DNA of 64,000 nucleotides from Desulfosporosinus sp. FKB (lineage in GTDB: Bacteria > Bacillota > Desulfitobacteriia > Desulfitobacteriales > Desulfitobacteriaceae), in contig NZ_NADJ01000037.1 in NCBI RefSeq assembly GCF_002196705.1, forward strand, positions 1 to 64,000. The letters are read 5' to 3'. Shown in pieces: positions 56,491 through 64,000 of the stretch. The notes under the pieces are model-generated. The model had not been told where the DNA came from. It ran no database searches and saw nothing but the letters and a program-made list of their open reading frames with translations. Every line of letters starts with the position of its first letter. Within the stretch, counting starts at the first letter, position 1. The position numbers and the translations under genes were made by a program.

Positions 56491-58140
56491 ATGCCGGACA
56501 TTTACAAAAAAGAATGGGCTCTTAATCCCGGTAATCTAAACAGTTTTGAATTAATTAAATTGAACACGGATGGACTCGACATTTTAGAGAAGCTAAACGT
56601 TTTTAAGAAGAGAGGTTTTACCTCCATCAGCGATGAAGAAAAAGATCTGCTTAAGTGGGCAGGTATCTATATCCAACGCCCCCGATCAGAAGGATATTTT
56701 ATGATGCGGGTCAAAATCCCCTTTGGAGTTATGACAAGTTCTCAAGCTCGTATCCTTGCCTCTATTTCTAGGGATTACGCTCGAAGTATCTTAGATATTA
56801 CTACCCGACAATCAGTTCAGTTTCATTGGCTAAGCATTGAAGATATCCCGAGCATACTAAACGGACTTACATCAGTGGGCTTGAGCAGTGTTGAAGCCTG
56901 TGGTGACTGCCCACGAAATATTATCGGGAACCCTTTGGCAGGAATAGATCCTAATGAAATTTTAGATACCCGTGAGATCCAACAAGAAGTTCAAAACTTT
57001 TTTCAAGGAAATAGGGATTTCTCAAACCTTCCCAGGAAATTTAAGATTTCGATCTCTGCAAACATATTTGATACAGGTTACGCTGCAATTAATGACATGT
57101 CCTTTACGCCTGCTTCCAAATTCATCGATAATGAAGTAGTCAAAGGTTTCCACGTTTATGTGGGCGGAGGATTATCTGCCAAACCCCATTTAGCAAAGAG
57201 ACTGGATGTTTTTCTAAGACCTGACGAGATTCTCAAAGTAACCATTGGAGTTGCAACTCTATTTCGTGATTTTGGGTATCGTCAAAACCGACAACATGCA
57301 CGTCTGAAATTTTTAGTAGCCGATTGGGGGTCTGTAAAATTCAAACAAGAACTCGAAAAGTTGGTTGGACCTCTTTTAACCAGCGGAGATGATTTAACTA
57401 GTGATTGGAATGCGGGATATTTTAATGGCATCCATCAACAAAAACAACCCGGGTTTCATTATTTTGGTTTGTCTGTCCCACTTGGTCGTTTAAGTGCGAA
57501 TAATCTCATAGAGCTCGCTGACTTAACAGACAAATACGGAGACGGCATGATACGAACCACGAATTCCCAGAATATAATTATTGCCGGAATTCCAGATAGT
57601 CACGCGATGTCCTTCTTACGCGAACCCCTTTTAAGAGTATTAACCCCTTTTCCCAAAACATTTAAAACTCATACGATTTCCTGTGCCGGTAAGGAGTTCT
57701 GTAATTTTGCCATCGTAGAAACAAAAAAATATGCCCAACAACTCTCCCATTACCTCGATGAAACATTAAATACAGATGATCCCATACGTATTCATGTTAC
57801 CGGTTGTCCCAATTCTTGTGGGCAAGTGCAACTTGCAGATATAGGACTACGAGGAATTAAGACAAAAAAGGCAGGCCAAATCATTGAAGGTTTTGAACTA
57901 CAAATTGGAGGTATACTAGGCCCGGAGCCACAATTTAGTACAAATTTGAAAGGATTCATTCCGGCAGATATAGTACATCTAGTACTGGAACATTTGATTC
58001 TTTATTACAGGGTTCACAGAAAAGATAGTGAATCTTTCCATATATTTATTAATCGAGTTGGTGTAGAGACATTTCAGACTATACTTAATGACTTTCTAGA
58101 CAGTGTTTTTAATTTGAAGGAACCTCGATACGGCTCATAG
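56491..58140 (+). CDS. Siroheme nitrite/sulfite reductase (ferredoxin-type)
   Basis: 549 residues with two NirA/CysI repeats. Siroheme-4Fe-4S ligands Cys398 and Cys404 (SCAGKEFCNFA) and Cys439, Cys443 (GCPNSCGQVQLAD). EACGDCPRNIIGNPLAGIDP in the first half is typical for assimilatory nitrite reductase. Reduces nitrite to ammonia or sulfite to sulfide with ferredoxin. RBS weak (AATAGG). Single gene, followed by a bidirectional terminator. Confidence 0.9.
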   Translation: MPDIYKKEWALNPGNLNSFELIKLNTDGLDILEKLNVFKKRGFTSISDEEKDLLKWAGIYIQRPRSEGYFMMRVKIPFGVMTSSQARILASISRDYARSILDITTRQSVQFHWLSIEDIPSILNGLTSVGLSSVEACGDCPRNIIGNPLAGIDPNEILDTREIQQEVQNFFQGNRDFSNLPRKFKISISANIFDTGYAAINDMSFTPASKFIDNEVVKGFHVYVGGGLSAKPHLAKRLDVFLRPDEILKVTIGVATLFRDFGYRQNRQHARLKFLVADWGSVKFKQELEKLVGPLLTSGDDLTSDWNAGYFNGIHQQKQPGFHYFGLSVPLGRLSANNLIELADLTDKYGDGMIRTTNSQNIIIAGIPDSHAMSFLREPLLRVLTPFPKTFKTHTISCAGKEFCNFAIVETKKYAQQLSHYLDETLNTDDPIRIHVTGCPNSCGQVQLADIGLRGIKTKKAGQIIEGFELQIGGILGPEPQFSTNLKGFIPADIVHLVLEHLILYYRVHRKDSESFHIFINRVGVETFQTILNDFLDSVFNLKEPRYGS

Positions 58141-58184
58141 ACTCCTTGGTAAATGAACACCAAAGGTCTAGCCATTGAGCGACA

Positions 58185-58218
58185 TGAAAAAAGGAGAGCT
58201 TTCCGCTCTCCTTTTTTA
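58185..58218. terminator. Bidirectional terminator
   Basis: AAAAAAGGAGAGC / GCTCTCCTTTTTT, T run on both strands, between convergent nitrite reductase-like and flavoprotein genes. Confidence 0.85.
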
Positions 58219-58242
58219 AGTGAACCACACAATTTCAGGTTG

Positions 58243-58791
58243 CTAGATTGTTTTTCCTGCTTCATAAGCTTTTAATAAAAGTTCTTGATTATTAGCCGCA
58301 GTATTGGGATCTAAGCCCCCCGTTAGTAAAATGGTATTAACTACATTTAAGCCAAACATCTTAAGCATCGCTTCATTGCTTTGAAAGGATGTCTGAAAAG
58401 CCTGGGCGTTTGGATTTCCTTGAGAATATACCATAATCAGGCTTTTAGGAGCATACCTAGGTTTATGATTTTCATCGAACAAGCCGCAGAGTCTATCCCA
58501 TAATAGTTTCATTTGAGCTGTAATCTGCCAAACAAATATGGGGGAGGCGAAAACCACCGCATCGGCTTCAATAATATGTTTAAACATGTTTTGAAAATCG
58601 TCTTCCATGACACATTTTCCGGTCTTACGACATACTTGGCAGCCTTGGCAAGGCCTGATATTCATATCGTACAAGTTAAAAATAGTTGTTTCGACACCAG
58701 CATCTTGCGCTCCCCGAATAACTTCTTTCACAAGGGTAGCTGTGTTGCCATTTTTTCTTGGGCTCGCCATAAAAGCGACCATTTTTTTCAT
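58243..58791 (-). CDS. NADPH-dependent FMN reductase (flavodoxin-like)
   Basis: About 182 residues. FMN loop MASPRKNGNTATLVKE, CQGCQVCRKTGKCVMEDDF with the Cys cluster of the iron-sulfur flavoprotein family, and VFASPIFVWQITAQMKLLWDR. Start ATG at 58791 (MKKMVAFM), with GGAG about 12 nt upstream; the frame reaches 58809. Likely electron-transfer or detoxifying flavoprotein. Confidence 0.87.
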   Translation of the reverse strand: MKKMVAFMASPRKNGNTATLVKEVIRGAQDAGVETTIFNLYDMNIRPCQGCQVCRKTGKCVMEDDFQNMFKHIIEADAVVFASPIFVWQITAQMKLLWDRLCGLFDENHKPRYAPKSLIMVYSQGNPNAQAFQTSFQSNEAMLKMFGLNVVNTILLTGGLDPNTAANNQELLLKAYEAGKTI

Positions 58792-58906
58792 AGAATATAA
58801 CATCTCCACTCTTTAATGTGTTGCATTGATTCTACCACCTAGTTTATCACGCTAATAATCCCACGCCAATTCGGAATCTTCGAATTGAAAGATTCAGTAT
58901 TGACCG

Positions 58907-60088
58907 CTACACTCCACGAACTGTACCGGATCTTGTACTATAAAGATAATACACGTAAAGTAAGAAACCTACAAAGGTGATTAGCGTAGTCGCTAAAAAG
59001 GTAACCTCATATGAGAAATGCTGAATGACCATTCCCATTAGTAATGCACCTAAGCCAAGCCCGCCGTCAAAGGCAATAAAGAAAGTCGAAACTGCAGCTC
59101 CCCTCTCGGTGTGACCAGCTCTGTCCACTGTCCAAGCTAAAATTGACGGTTGTGCTGCTCCAAATCCAGCGGCGTATACAACACCAACCAAAAGAAGAAT
59201 TGGGAAAGACCACGTATAGGCTAACAAGAATGTCCCACCGGCCAATAAAAGCATTCCGGGCATGATAGCCGCTTTGCGACCGTATTTATCAGAAAGTCGT
59301 CCCCAGATCCCTCTAGTCAAAAGTAAAGTTAAGGCATAAACAATATAATAAAAAGCATAATCTGACAAGCCAAGAAAATTTCCAGTAATCCCTCGATCCA
59401 TTACTAATGTAGGTAAAAAACTAACCACACATCCGTAACCAATACTTGCAGTCATCATTACAAAACCCGGCAAAAGTGCTGCTCGACTTAAACGAGAACC
59501 ATTAGATCCATCAGAATTTGGCTGGTAACGCTCATGTACAGACCCTGCAAATGCAAATGCGGGGAGAAGAGTAAGTGCAGCACCCCAAAAAACTGCTTTA
59601 TAATTACCAAACTGGAGTAACAACACACCGGCAAATGGTCCAATAGCCATAGCAACATCCATGAAATTTGAATAATATCCCATAGCTTCGCCCCGACGTT
59701 TACCGGGAACGACATCGGCGACTATTGTACTAATCGCAACAGGCACCACAGACCAACCAATGCCGTGTAAAATCCTGATCAAGATAAGCCACCAGAGTTG
59801 ATGAACTAGCGGATAAATTATAAAAGAAACTAAAATTACGATTAAGCCAAACATCAATAAGAGATGCCGGCCACGAGTATCCAGAAGTTGCCCTACTATC
59901 GGACGAACAGCCACAGCCACTAAAGTAAATATTCCCATGACAAGACCCACCGAAGCAACTGACCCGCCCAGCTGCAAAACATAGTACTGTAGTGTTGACA
60001 AGAGATAATAGAAGCTGCCAAAAACTAAAAAACTTGTTATATCAACAAAAAGAAAATCTCTTGTCCAAAGACGCTCTTGTTCTGGCAT
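58907..60088 (-). CDS. MFS drug-type efflux transporter
   Basis: 393 residues, 12 segments. Motif A is RPIVGQLLDTRGRHLL after segment 2; the second-half repeat is RGIWGRLSDKYGRKAA. GGAGG upstream. It lies 85 nt after a MarR gene in the same direction and is probably controlled by it. Confidence 0.88.
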   Translation of the reverse strand: MPEQERLWTRDFLFVDITSFLVFGSFYYLLSTLQYYVLQLGGSVASVGLVMGIFTLVAVAVRPIVGQLLDTRGRHLLLMFGLIVILVSFIIYPLVHQLWWLILIRILHGIGWSVVPVAISTIVADVVPGKRRGEAMGYYSNFMDVAMAIGPFAGVLLLQFGNYKAVFWGAALTLLPAFAFAGSVHERYQPNSDGSNGSRLSRAALLPGFVMMTASIGYGCVVSFLPTLVMDRGITGNFLGLSDYAFYYIVYALTLLLTRGIWGRLSDKYGRKAAIMPGMLLLAGGTFLLAYTWSFPILLLVGVVYAAGFGAAQPSILAWTVDRAGHTERGAAVSTFFIAFDGGLGLGALLMGMVIQHFSYEVTFLATTLITFVGFLLYVYYLYSTRSGTVRGV

Positions 60089-60173
60089 ACTCTTTCCTCC
60101 AAAATTAGTATTTTCCCATATCTATACCCAATCAAATGTGGCACCTCCGCGATGTATGTCTGAAATTTATAGA

Positions 60174-60689
60174 CTAAGATTCAGAAAGACCCTGATCTAG
60201 AATTGACTCAATGCCACAGAGAGTTTCACGGTTTTCCTCATTTATCTCTCCTTTGGTAACAAGTAAGGCATGTTTCGACATTAATTTTAGCTTATTAATA
60301 ATATGATCTATCTCACCTTCATTCATATCCGTTGCTAAAATATCCGTCCAACGACTAAGCATATCTAATATTACCGGCTGCACATTCTTACCTTTTTCAG
60401 TTAGTTTTACAGTGTATGATCTCTTGTCGTCTAAACTCTTATTTCGTGTTACATATCCTTTTTTCTCTAAGTTTCTTATTACTCTTGTCGTCAACGCTTC
60501 ATCGATATACAGCTTATCAGATAAATATTTTTGACTAACTCCATCATCCTTTTCAGCTAAATTTACCAAATAGATATATTCTGATGAGTTTAAATCATAA
60601 GATTTCATCTCATGATTAACATAAATTTGAAATTGCCTATGAAGTATTGAAATCCACTTTCCAATACTTTTCCTTTCTATATTTTGCAA
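60174..60689 (-). CDS. MarR-family transcriptional regulator
   Basis: 171 residues. Winged helix with GVSQKYLSDKLYIDEALTTR and wing KGYVTRNKSLDDKRSYTVKLT. Likely repressor of the downstream MFS efflux gene. TTG start with AGAGGA upstream; the operator is probably the AT-rich palindromic TATCAATTATAGTTGATA region near 60737-60755. Confidence 0.85.
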   Translation of the reverse strand: MQNIERKSIGKWISILHRQFQIYVNHEMKSYDLNSSEYIYLVNLAEKDDGVSQKYLSDKLYIDEALTTRVIRNLEKKGYVTRNKSLDDKRSYTVKLTEKGKNVQPVILDMLSRWTDILATDMNEGEIDHIINKLKLMSKHALLVTKGEINEENRETLCGIESILDQGLSES

Positions 60690-60734
60690 TATCCTCTGCC
60701 CCTTTTTAAAATACTTGATAGCTCAAGTAAATTA

Positions 60735-60758
60735 TATCAATTATAGTTGATATGTCAA
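60735..60758. promoter_or_regulatory. Possible MarR operator
   Basis: TATCAATTATAGTTGATA is a near-perfect palindrome just upstream of the marR start, overlapping the likely promoter, and TCAAGTA occurs on both sides. Typical for autoregulated MarR genes. Confidence 0.5.
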
Positions 60759-60825
60759 GTATATTGATAATTTACACTCCCTCTGGAGAGTAAAGTGTCT
60801 ATCCGATAAAATCTTCAAAAAACGT

Positions 60826-60860
60826 AATTGCCAGACCGCATAAAAAACGATCTGGCAAAT
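60826..60860 (-). terminator. Hairpin after the second flavoprotein gene
   Basis: TTGCCAGA / TCTGGCAA stem about 50 nt beyond the stop of the 60911-61549 gene. T run weak. Confidence 0.5.
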
Positions 60861-60910
60861 GTATTCCCTAAATGAATACCCCTGTTTATCTGCAAATTGC
60901 AATATCCTTA

Positions 60911-61549
60911 TTATTTCGGTAATCGTTCCGAAATCAACGATGAACCGATATCCTTTAAGACAGTATGCAGATCTTTTCTTTCATACGCCGGTCCATTTCG
61001 CATACCGGTAACGACAGGTACCTCTTTAACATCAAATTCCAGCAACTCAAACATATGTTTCGTATAATCAATATACGACTGAAACAGGCTGGAATCAGGA
61101 TTACCCTGATTAAACGTAAGAATTAACTTTTTTTGGGCGGCATTTTCTTCTTTGAAATATGGAGAGTATCGCGGAGAGAATCGCGCAAACATCCTATCGA
61201 TGAATATCTTCGCCTGGGCAGTCATCTGCATCATGTAAATCGGAGAGCCAAAAACAATGGCATTGGCATGATCAATCGCCTGATTAAGTTTCTGCATGTC
61301 ATCTTTGATAACACAACCCTGATCGCCCTTATGACAGCCCCAACACCCCCGGCACGGTTTGATATCAAGATCGCTGAAATACCAGGATTGAGTTTCAGCG
61401 CCTTGCTCTTTCGCACCTTCGAGTATTTTGTTTACTATCCAGGCAGTATTGCCTTCTTTCCGCGGACTTGTAATAAATCCGATGACTTTCATCTTTCCGC
61501 CTTGCCCGTCTTGCCTGTTTATGGTTTGTTCTGTATATTGCGTATTCAT
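60911..61549 (-). CDS. NADPH-dependent FMN reductase (flavodoxin-like), second copy
   Basis: 212 residues. FMN loop ITSPRKEGNTAWIVNKI, CRGCWGCHKGDQGCVIKDDM cluster, and VFGSPIYMMQMTAQAKIFIDR. Parallel in design to the gene at 58243-58791. ATG 61549 with GAGGTGAG upstream; a later ATG (61492) begins the conserved part. The two flavoproteins flank the MarR-MFS pair, suggesting a stress or detoxification set. Confidence 0.85.
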   Translation of the reverse strand: MNTQYTEQTINRQDGQGGKMKVIGFITSPRKEGNTAWIVNKILEGAKEQGAETQSWYFSDLDIKPCRGCWGCHKGDQGCVIKDDMQKLNQAIDHANAIVFGSPIYMMQMTAQAKIFIDRMFARFSPRYSPYFKEENAAQKKLILTFNQGNPDSSLFQSYIDYTKHMFELLEFDVKEVPVVTGMRNGPAYERKDLHTVLKDIGSSLISERLPK

Positions 61550-61787
61550 TATAAAATTCTCACCTCAAAAGGAATAATTATGTTTCCTCGGCAACACAAT
61601 TATTCTATCGCTTTATTGTTTCCCTGTCAACAATTAAACTTTTGTAATTGGCAAAAATATCATTGTTATTAATGCTTTGCTATTAAGATATCTCGATAAA
61701 AACTTCAGAAAGTCTTTAGTTTTTTCCTCCCTTTCTCTTTAGTTTCCTGGGATATGATTAATCTCGTTGAAAGGGATAAAAATCCTG

Positions 61788-61931
61788 GAGAAATCTCGGT
61801 CCAAGGAGACCGGAGGTGCAGGATTAGGTCTTGCTATTGCCAAAAGTATTGTTGAACTCCACGGCGGAAGGATTTGGGTCGAAAGCCAAAACGAGGCCAT
61901 TTATTTTAACGTCTGGATGCCTTTAGACTAA
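61788..61931 (+). pseudogene. C-terminal remnant of a sensor histidine kinase
   Basis: Plus strand reads [20 protein letters not shown], then GGRIWVES and a normal end FNVWMPLD. This is the ATP-binding G2 box of a histidine kinase, about 45 residues; the sensor and rest of the kinase are absent and no start exists. Confidence 0.75.
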
Positions 61932-61963
61932 AGTTTAATTTAATTGAAGATTTCTTGTTGACT

Positions 61964-63106
61964 TTAATGTCCCAAACCCTGGCCAAGTCCTAGCGATATA
62001 TTTACATAAATGCAAATACCTATTGACTTTAAAGCGTCCCCAATCACCCTTTGCCTATTGTTAACTATCATATTAATCAATTCATTAACACAAGGATTAA
62101 TCTTGGTCAACACCAAAGGATCATAAAATGCCAGCAAGCTCCAAGTTCCAATAGATGTACGGTAACTACTTGATGAGAGCTCTTTTCGAGTTGAAAACGG
62201 GGAAATGTTGTCATTTACCATTATTTTACTACAATCTATGTGTACGATTCTTTTAGCTGTATTTGCTACTCTTTGGAAGTCAAGCGTCGAATAGACCGAA
62301 AGACACGCTTCATGATGAGCAAGCCAAAAGCCCATCATTGTTAGGCCGGCATGTGAAATATCTTCCCAGCCGCTTTCACCATAATAATATGGCCAGTAAC
62401 TCCAATAATAGCTATTTGACGTTTCATCCCATCGAAAACACGTTTGGAAGTAGTTGAATCCTTTGACGGCTTTCTTTTTATGGTTTGATGTGGCGCATAA
62501 CTTATCAAGAAGTACACAAGCAGCAAGATAAGCATTACCTCTGTTAGGCATAGTAACCTTACCGGCTTCATCGAAATTACCATAATTCGGTTCAACAGGA
62601 TAACCGGTTATAAGTGAGAAATCCATCCAATTATCGGGGGTATTGTGTGCCTCCAGTGCATCCCTACAAACCAACAAGTAGATATCCAATCGGTCAAAGT
62701 ATCGTTGAATACCTAATGTCATTACCACTTTAATAAAAAGAAGTATTGGCATACATATTACGGCAGTGTGGACGGGATAGGCATGTATCCTACCGTACTG
62801 GCCCCCATCATTCCACACTGGTAATTTTATTCCTGTACCCAAATAACTTTCTACATCCAAATCAGTGTCCCGCTGGCTAATAATCCACTCAATTTGGGGA
62901 ACCATCCAGTCAAGGTATTTTACGTCACCTGTTGCTTTAAACATATAGTACAAACTAACCCCGATTGCACCCCAACCCCAAGCAAAATCACCGCCTCTAT
63001 ATGATGTATTCACTTCTGCAAACCATTTACCCGCGGACACGCCAGTGTGGTATGGGTCCTTGTTTTTATATATCCAGTCAAAGACTTCTTGCGCTGAATC
63101 TTTCAT
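61964..63106 (-). CDS. Predicted (alpha/alpha)6-barrel protein, glycosidase-like
   Basis: About 380 residues, rich in Trp and Tyr: YRGGDFAWGWGAIGVSLYYM and NSYYWSYWPYYYGESGWEDI and HAGLTMMGFWLAHHEA suggest a helical toroid like unsaturated glucuronyl hydrolases or C5-epimerase-related proteins. No signal peptide. ATG at 63106 with GGAGG upstream preferred over 63160. The C-terminal 30 residues are poorly conserved-looking. Substrate unknown. Confidence 0.6.
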   Translation of the reverse strand: MKDSAQEVFDWIYKNKDPYHTGVSAGKWFAEVNTSYRGGDFAWGWGAIGVSLYYMFKATGDVKYLDWMVPQIEWIISQRDTDLDVESYLGTGIKLPVWNDGGQYGRIHAYPVHTAVICMPILLFIKVVMTLGIQRYFDRLDIYLLVCRDALEAHNTPDNWMDFSLITGYPVEPNYGNFDEAGKVTMPNRGNAYLAACVLLDKLCATSNHKKKAVKGFNYFQTCFRWDETSNSYYWSYWPYYYGESGWEDISHAGLTMMGFWLAHHEACLSVYSTLDFQRVANTAKRIVHIDCSKIMVNDNISPFSTRKELSSSSYRTSIGTWSLLAFYDPLVLTKINPCVNELINMIVNNRQRVIGDALKSIGICIYVNISLGLGQGLGH

Positions 63107-63353
63107 ATAAAACCTCCATTCCGACGCTGTTGCACAATCCTGCGAATAAATTATCTTCATTACTGAAAACTGACTTTAACTCAAATATATGTAGCATTCC
63201 TTTTAGATAGTATCTACCCTAAAAGTGCATACTTTCATATTTTTAACTATTATATATAATTATACATATAGCTCGCTTCTAAACTAAACGTTGGAGCAAA
63301 AATAATAACAGGTTTAAAAGTCGTTATTTAAGCAAGAAATAGGGGGAATTATC

Positions 63354-63992
63354 ATGGAAATTAATGAATGGCATAATGAAACAATTGGGTGCAAGGCTGT
63401 TGAAGCTTTAAAAAAGAATGAATTTGACGCGGTGTACTTTGCAACCGCTGAGGAAGCGGCGGCTTTTATTATGAATCACGTTAAGCCAGAAATGACCGTA
63501 GGTTTTGGCGGGTCAATGACAATCAAGAACATGGGAATTCAAGATAAAGTTAACGCTGTGGGTGGCAAGGTGTTGGACCACGGTGCGCCAGGTATTGCCC
63601 CAGAAGAAAAGATAACTATTTCTCGTCAGGAAATGCTGAGTGACTTGTACCTGTGCAGCAGCAATGCCATTACTCTGGACGGTATGCTAGTAAATGTTGA
63701 TGGCTTAGGAAATCGAGTCGCTGCCATGAGTTTCGGTCCAAAAAAAGTAATTATCGCAGCTGGTGTCAACAAACTTTGTAAAAATGAAGCTGCCGCCTTT
63801 GCAAGATTAGAAGGGATTGCAGCTCCTATGAATAATAAAAGACTGGAGACTCCCAATCCTTGTACTAAAAACGGTGTATGTGTTAATTGTCAAGCCCCAA
63901 CCAGAATATGCAGGGTATATTCTGTAATGAGGAAGAAGCCGATGGCGGCAGATATAACGGTATTAATTATTGGTGACAGCTGCGGATATTAA
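63354..63992 (+). CDS. LUD-domain protein (LutC/YkgG-like)
   Basis: 212 residues. VGFGGSMTIKNMGIQDKV and LYLCSSNAITLDGMLVNVDGLGNRVAAMSFGPKKV are typical of LUD-domain proteins. A C-terminal Cys cluster (NPCTKNGVCVNCQAPTRICR) is present. Function usually linked to lactate utilisation but unproven for this subgroup. RBS AGGGGGA. Confidence 0.85.
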   Translation: MEINEWHNETIGCKAVEALKKNEFDAVYFATAEEAAAFIMNHVKPEMTVGFGGSMTIKNMGIQDKVNAVGGKVLDHGAPGIAPEEKITISRQEMLSDLYLCSSNAITLDGMLVNVDGLGNRVAAMSFGPKKVIIAAGVNKLCKNEAAAFARLEGIAAPMNNKRLETPNPCTKNGVCVNCQAPTRICRVYSVMRKKPMAADITVLIIGDSCGY

Positions 63993-64000
63993 TTCTGCAA

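Overview
The window looks like chromosome of a strictly anaerobic, low-GC Gram-positive bacterium of the Desulfitobacterium/Desulfosporosinus type (Peptococcaceae sensu lato). The main reasons are a split pyrrolysyl-tRNA synthetase (PylSn + PylSc, the bacterial arrangement), an MttB-family methyltransferase cluster, an hgcAB pair, sigma-54 activators and abundant CoA/FeS metabolism. Assignments rest on reading motifs by eye; no database search was possible.

Layout. (1) 1-2.4 kb: purF on the minus strand, preceded by a cobalamin riboswitch and terminator and followed by a second cobalamin riboswitch whose target gene lies off the left edge. (2) 2.5-4.1 kb: small unknown genes and an sbcD remnant. 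(3) 4.2-12.6 kb: a minus-strand short-chain acyl-CoA operon (hbd, crt, CoA-transferase, thiolase, acyl-CoA dehydrogenase) with two decayed crotonase fragments inside it, a sigma-54 promoter and a sigma-54 activator. (4) 13.3-30.4 kb: a corrinoid methyltransferase region. It holds a pyrrolysine cassette (pylSc, pylSn, broken pylC/pylD, pylB, tRNA-Pyl), a methyl-corrinoid:pterin methyltransferase, two corrinoid proteins, three MttB-family proteins (one with an in-frame amber codon), a sigma-54 activator, an MFS and a BCCT transporter, and a B12-enzyme activation protein. (5) 30.4-32.2 kb: arsR-hgcA-hgcB, the mercury methylation genes. (6) 32.5-38.9 kb: cell-wall hydrolase, membrane proteins, FeS aldo/keto reductase, amino-acid permease. 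(7) 38.9-48.8 kb: a FAD/FeS 2-hydroxyacid dehydrogenase pair and an acrylate-pathway-like set (CoA-transferase, 2-hydroxyacyl-CoA dehydratase with activator, acyl-CoA dehydrogenase). (8) 49-64 kb: mixed housekeeping and stress genes (L,D-transpeptidase, MsrAB, SelO, deaminase, siroheme reductase, flavin reductases, MFS, MarR, LUD protein), a candidate structured RNA, and remnants of signalling genes.

How it works together. Much of the left half concerns corrinoid chemistry: B12 riboswitches, methylamine/betaine-type demethylation, a B12-enzyme activator and corrinoid-dependent HgcA. Sigma-54 promoter sequences sit before the acyl-CoA operon, before amber mttB, and divergently before the BCCT transporter and the activator. 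The most striking point is that the pyrrolysine system looks half dead. tRNA-Pyl, both PylS halves, PylB and the amber mttB look intact, but pylC and pylD carry internal deletions and fusions, while a neighbouring MttB homologue has a CAG glutamine codon exactly where the amber codon would be.
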